The translations under genes and the position numbers were made by a program. Below are positions 33,224 to 36,694 of a DNA stretch of 36,694 bases, piece by piece. The notes below the pieces were generated by a model that saw nothing but the letters and a program-made list of their open reading frames with translations, searched no databases and was not told the DNA's origin. Source of the stretch: Sphingomonadaceae bacterium (lineage in GTDB: Bacteria; Pseudomonadota; Alphaproteobacteria; Sphingomonadales; Sphingomonadaceae); the NCBI GenBank assembly GCA_019239915.1, contig JAFAZF010000053.1, forward strand, positions 1-36,694, in the 5' to 3' direction. Position 1 is the first letter of the stretch, and each line of letters starts with the position of its first letter.

Positions 33224-35412
33224 GCGCCGATCCTGAACGGCAGAGAGCGGTAGCGCTGGCCGGTGGCGGTGAACAGTGCGTTGGCGACGGCGGGCGCGAG
33301 CGGCGGCACCGCGAGCTCGGCGACGCCGCCGGGCGGCGCCTCGCTCGGAATGAGCTGGACCTCGATATCCGGACAGTCGGCAAGGCGCGGCAGTCCAAGC
33401 GCGCCGAGCCGGCGCGGGCCCGCGAAACCGCCCGCGTAGCCGGGCTCGGCACCGATCGCCGCGCCGAGCGCGAAGACGATGCCGCCCTCGATCTGCTGGC
33501 CGACCAGATCGGGATTGACGACGGTGCCACAGTCGACCGCCGCGAACACGCGGCCGACCTTGACGTCCTGGTCCGCGGTCACGCCTGCCTCCGCGATCAG
33601 CGCGATGTGACTGCCGAACGCGGAATAACAGGCGAGCCCTTGCGCACCACCCTTGTGGCCGCCTTGCCATCCCGCCATCGCCGCCGCCGCCTTGAGGCAA
33701 GCCGCGAGCCGGGGCGTCTCGCGCAGCATCCGCAGACGAAAGGTCAGGGGGTCGACACTGGCGGCGGCGGCGAGCTCGTCGACGAAGCTTTCGGTGAAGA
33801 AGGCAGTGTAGCTGTGCGCGTCCGAACGCCAGACGCCGGTCGACACGCCGACTTCGGCACGGCGGTAGTCGATCGCGAGCGCCGGAACGTCGTAGGCCGG
33901 GAGCGCGCCCGCGACGGCCGATGCGGGTCCGCCGAGCCAGCTCAGGCCGAGGCGCGCCATCGTCTCGTGCACGGCGGCCGGCGCCGCGATATCGGCGCGC
34001 CACGCCGCGACGCCGCCATGACCATCCAGCGCACCGGCCAACCTCGCGCGCGCCGGCGGGCGCATGCGATCGTGCGCGCACTCCTCGCCGCGCGACCACA
34101 TGAGCTGCACGGGGCGGCGGCTTCGCGCGGACAGGATGGCGGCCTGCACGGCTGCGTCGGTCTCGAGCTTGCGCCCGAAGCCGCCGCCGCCGAACATCGG
34201 ATAGACCGTCACCGCGCTCTCGTTCATCGCCAACGCGGCGGCGGCGGCGGCGCGAAGCTGCGCGGGCGCCTGCGTCGGCGCCCATATTTCGAGCCGTCCG
34301 CCCGCCAAGCGTGCGGTCGCGACGAGCGGTTCGATGGCGGCATGTGCGGCGAACCCCACCGCATACTCCGCAGCGATCGGCAGCGCATCGGGTAGGCTGC
34401 CATGTGCATGCACCCGCCTGCCCTCGGACGCCATCGCGCGATCGAGCGCGGCCGCGATCGCCGCATCGGCGACGAGTTTACCTCTCGTGGCAAACCGCGG
34501 CGCGAGCGCTTCGGCAGCGCGATCGGCGGCCCACCAGTTCTCCCCGAGTGCCGCGACCCATCTTTCCGCTTCGATCACCGCGATCGCCCCGCGAACACGC
34601 GCGGCAGCGGCCTTGTCGCTCGCCACCAATCGTGTCTCGCCCACCGGGCCCTGGCGAAGCGACGCGAAGACCATCCCGGGCAGTCGCACGTCGCCGGCAT
34701 ATTGCGCCGAACCGTCAAGCTTCGCCGCCGTATCGAGCCGCGGCAGCGGCTGGCCGGCGAGCTTGCGCTCATCGCGGAGACGGAGCGTCAGGGCGTGCGG
34801 GGGCTTCAGCCGCGCAGCCTCGACCGCAATTTCGCCGAAACGCAAACGATCTGTGCCACGCACGACAAAACCCGCCTCGGTATCGCAAGCCTGCCAATCG
34901 ATTCCCCAACGCTTCGCCGCCGCCATGCAGAGCAGCGCGCGGGCGCGGGCGCCGGCCTCCCGCAGCGGCGCCTCGAACGCGCGCACCGACGTCGAGCCCG
35001 CCGTCATGACCAGCGGCGCGCGATCGGCGAGCATGTCGTCCGCGAACTCGCCAACTCGCCCAGCTACGCGCGGCCACGTCCCTGCCAGCTCCCGCGCCAG
35101 CAGCCGGTTAGCATAGAGCGATCCGATCGGGGCCGGCTCCACCGCGATCGTCCGCCAGTCCGCGCCGAGCTCGTCGGCCAGGATCTGCGGCAGGCCAGTG
35201 TAGACGCCCTGCCCCATTTCGGTCTGCGGCACCGCGACCGCGACATGCCCGTCCTCGCCGATCTTGAGATAGCCCCCGAGCGCGGTTTCGCCCGGTGCGA
35301 CGTTGAGTACGGCGCGATAGTCGCGTGGCCACAACGACCAGGCGACGATCAGCCCCAGCCCTGCACCACCCGCGAGAAAGCCCCTGCGCCCGATGTCCAC
35401 GGCCGTCTTCAT
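33220..35412 (-). CDS. Molybdenum hydroxylase large subunit, IorB-like (xanthine dehydrogenase family)
   Basis: 730 residues. The N-terminus MKTAVDIGRRGFLAGGAGLGL is a twin-arginine signal, as in IorB-type aldehyde oxidases/isoquinoline oxidoreductases. Molybdopterin-binding segments include AVPQTEMGQGVYTGLPQILADEL, YAGDVRLPGMVFASL, AAIEPLVATA, FGGGGFGRKLETDAAVQAA, WRSDAHSYTAFFTESFVDELA and a C-terminal GGVAELAVPPLAPAVANALFTATGQR. In the last one the catalytic Glu is kept, but the usual GVGE reads GVAE. Such enzymes hydroxylate aldehydes or N-heterocycles and normally need a small [2Fe-2S] subunit; no iorA-like gene adjoins. The region upstream holds a divergent sensor kinase. Confidence 0.9.
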   Translation of the reverse strand: MKTAVDIGRRGFLAGGAGLGLIVAWSLWPRDYRAVLNVAPGETALGGYLKIGEDGHVAVAVPQTEMGQGVYTGLPQILADELGADWRTIAVEPAPIGSLYANRLLARELAGTWPRVAGRVGEFADDMLADRAPLVMTAGSTSVRAFEAPLREAGARARALLCMAAAKRWGIDWQACDTEAGFVVRGTDRLRFGEIAVEAARLKPPHALTLRLRDERKLAGQPLPRLDTAAKLDGSAQYAGDVRLPGMVFASLRQGPVGETRLVASDKAAAARVRGAIAVIEAERWVAALGENWWAADRAAEALAPRFATRGKLVADAAIAAALDRAMASEGRRVHAHGSLPDALPIAAEYAVGFAAHAAIEPLVATARLAGGRLEIWAPTQAPAQLRAAAAAALAMNESAVTVYPMFGGGGFGRKLETDAAVQAAILSARSRRPVQLMWSRGEECAHDRMRPPARARLAGALDGHGGVAAWRADIAAPAAVHETMARLGLSWLGGPASAVAGALPAYDVPALAIDYRRAEVGVSTGVWRSDAHSYTAFFTESFVDELAAAASVDPLTFRLRMLRETPRLAACLKAAAAMAGWQGGHKGGAQGLACYSAFGSHIALIAEAGVTADQDVKVGRVFAAVDCGTVVNPDLVGQQIEGGIVFALGAAIGAEPGYAGGFAGPRRLGALGLPRLADCPDIEVQLIPSEAPPGGVAELAVPPLAPAVANALFTATGQRYRSLPFRIGA

Positions 35413-35478
35413 ATGATCGCGCGCGTCGTGGCGCCAGCCGCTTGGCGGCCCTCGGTCGCAGCCCTATAGCCGGCGCGA

Positions 35479-36694
35479 ATGACCGCGCCCGGCCACGATC
35501 CCGCTCCGCTCGACGAGGCGCTGCGCGCTGCGGCGATTGCCGCCTTCGATTTCGACAGCTTCGCCGCGGATCCCGCTCTCGAGCGCATCACCGGTTTCGC
35601 CGCGCATCTTTGCGAGGCACCGATCGCGCTCGTAAGCCTTGTCGAGAAAACCCGTCAGCGCTTCCTCGCCCGCACCGGGCTTGACGCCGCCGAGACGCCA
35701 CGCTCGATGTCCTTCTGCGCGCACGCGATGCGCCGTGACGGAATCATGGAGGTCGTCGATCCCGCGAACGACCCCGACTTTCGCAACAATCCGCTCGTTA
35801 CCGGACCCCCGCATATCGCCTTCTACGCGAGCGCGCCGCTGATCACCGAAGACGGTGTGCCGCTCGGCGCGCTCTGCGTGATCGACGACAAGCCGCGATC
35901 GGGACTGACGGCGCTGCAGCGCGAAGGCCTGGAGGTGCTTGCCGCCGCCGTCATGCGGCGGCTTGGCGAGCGCCGGAGCGATCATGTCCGCCGCCTCGCC
36001 GCTTCGGATCGCGAAGCACGTTCGCGACTGCTGGCCGATGCGATGCCGCAAATGGTCTGGTCTTCGCGGCCGGACGGCTACACCGACTATTTCTCGGCGC
36101 GCTGGTACGAGTTCACCGGTCTCGCGGAAGGCGAAACCGACGGCTTCCGCTGGCCGACGGTGCTGCATGCCGAAGACCGGCAGCGCGCCGGCGAGACGTG
36201 GCAGCGCGCGATCGAAAGCGGCAACCCTTACGAAACCGAGTACCGCATGCGCCGCACCGACGGTGAATATCGCTGGGTGCTCGCCCGCGGGTTGCCCTTG
36301 CGCGGTACGGATGGCGCGATCACGCGCTGGATCGGTACATGCACCGACATCCACGAGCAGAAGCTCGCACAGGCCGAGCGCGAGGTGATCAGCCAGGAAC
36401 TCAGCCACCGCATCAAGAACATCTTCTCGGTGATCGCCGGGCTCGTCACCTTCGCGGCGCGATCACGACCCGGTTTCGGCGACATCGCCGCAGACCTGCG
36501 AGACCGTATCATGGCGTTGGGCCGGGCGCATGATTTTGTCCGCCCGCACAGCGTGCGATCGCGCACGGATCAGCATCACGACAAACTGCATGGTCTTCTC
36601 ACCCAGCTGTTCGCGCCGTATCGCGCCGAAGCCGATCCGCGCGTCCTGATCGCCGGCGACGACGTGCCGGTCGACGATCGCTCGGCGACGCCGC
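35479..36694 (+). CDS. GAF-PAS sensor histidine kinase, HWE/HisKA_2 type, C-terminus cut by window edge
   Basis: ATG 35479 opens a frame with no stop before the window ends, so 405 residues are visible. No membrane segment or signal peptide is present. A GAF domain spans about 30-160 (APIALVSLVEKTRQRFLARTGL, SFCAHAM, ASAPLITEDGVPLGALCVIDD). A PAS domain covers about 184-295 (ADAMPQMVWSSRPDGYTDYFSARWYEFTG to WIGTCTDIHEQK). The dimerisation helix of the HWE/HisKA_2 family follows, with the phosphoacceptor histidine H310 in ELSHRIKN. The ATP-binding domain begins at the edge. Related soluble kinases feed the general stress response or light/redox signalling in alphaproteobacteria; the signal here is unknown. 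No obvious ribosome binding site is seen. Confidence 0.88.
   Translation, partial: MTAPGHDPAPLDEALRAAAIAAFDFDSFAADPALERITGFAAHLCEAPIALVSLVEKTRQRFLARTGLDAAETPRSMSFCAHAMRRDGIMEVVDPANDPDFRNNPLVTGPPHIAFYASAPLITEDGVPLGALCVIDDKPRSGLTALQREGLEVLAAAVMRRLGERRSDHVRRLAASDREARSRLLADAMPQMVWSSRPDGYTDYFSARWYEFTGLAEGETDGFRWPTVLHAEDRQRAGETWQRAIESGNPYETEYRMRRTDGEYRWVLARGLPLRGTDGAITRWIGTCTDIHEQKLAQAEREVISQELSHRIKNIFSVIAGLVTFAARSRPGFGDIAADLRDRIMALGRAHDFVRPHSVRSRTDQHHDKLHGLLTQLFAPYRAEADPRVLIAGDDVPVDDRSATP

Overview
The window is GC-rich, densely coded alphaproteobacterial DNA, most likely from the Sphingomonadaceae (Sphingomonas or a close relative). This rests on a TrcR/DUF1013 cell-cycle regulator, a 41-residue cysteine-free L36, the separate small FGAM synthase subunit PurS, a HWE/HisKA_2-type sensor kinase, a DUF6065 protein, and paired short palindromic intergenic repeats. 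No rRNA, tRNA, CRISPR array, insertion sequence or prophage gene was recognised.

Left part (1-7.7 kb), surface and iron functions: the start of a lipoprotein with a 19-fold Thr-Pro tract runs off the left edge on the minus strand. Next come a DUF6065-JmjC oxygenase fusion, a convergent LuxR-type regulator, a TonB-dependent siderophore receptor with a PiuC/YbiX hydroxylase (fiu-ybiX-like pair), and a tonB gene. Two 19-bp sites, identical at 15 of 19 positions, sit on the promoters of the receptor and of tonB. They look like operators of one iron regulator, probably Fur.

Middle part (7.7-15 kb), housekeeping: a small M24 peptidase-like protein and a PilZ protein face a minus-strand series of trcR, xseB, ispA, coaD, a secreted cyclophilin and queA. 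Behind it are a secreted protein of unknown function and a short-chain dehydrogenase.

15-25 kb, purine synthesis with an intruder: purC, purS, purQ, purE and purK all lie on the plus strand. Between purC and purS sits a two-gene cassette, a TbpB-like surface lipoprotein and its probable Slam outer-membrane translocator (DUF560). This is the most noteworthy system in the window. The same stretch holds rpmJ, a DUF4136 lipoprotein overlapping a cytosolic-carboxypeptidase-like M14 enzyme, and gpmA with an unexplained repeated motif upstream.

Right part (25-36.7 kb): a secreted two-domain M16 protease with a small coupled protein, clpB, then a minus-strand series of a Mo-hydroxylase large subunit (IorB-like, no partner seen), hemH, phaB, a ribbon-helix-helix protein and a [2Fe-2S] protein. 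A GAF-PAS-HWE histidine kinase is cut by the right edge.

Six intergenic copies of a REP-like element are scattered between genes. In five of them each arm is a small hairpin whose stem bases change in compensating pairs while the loop stays nearly constant; the sixth is composite or decayed. Two copies of a second, shorter palindrome with a TTTC/GAAA loop are also present.
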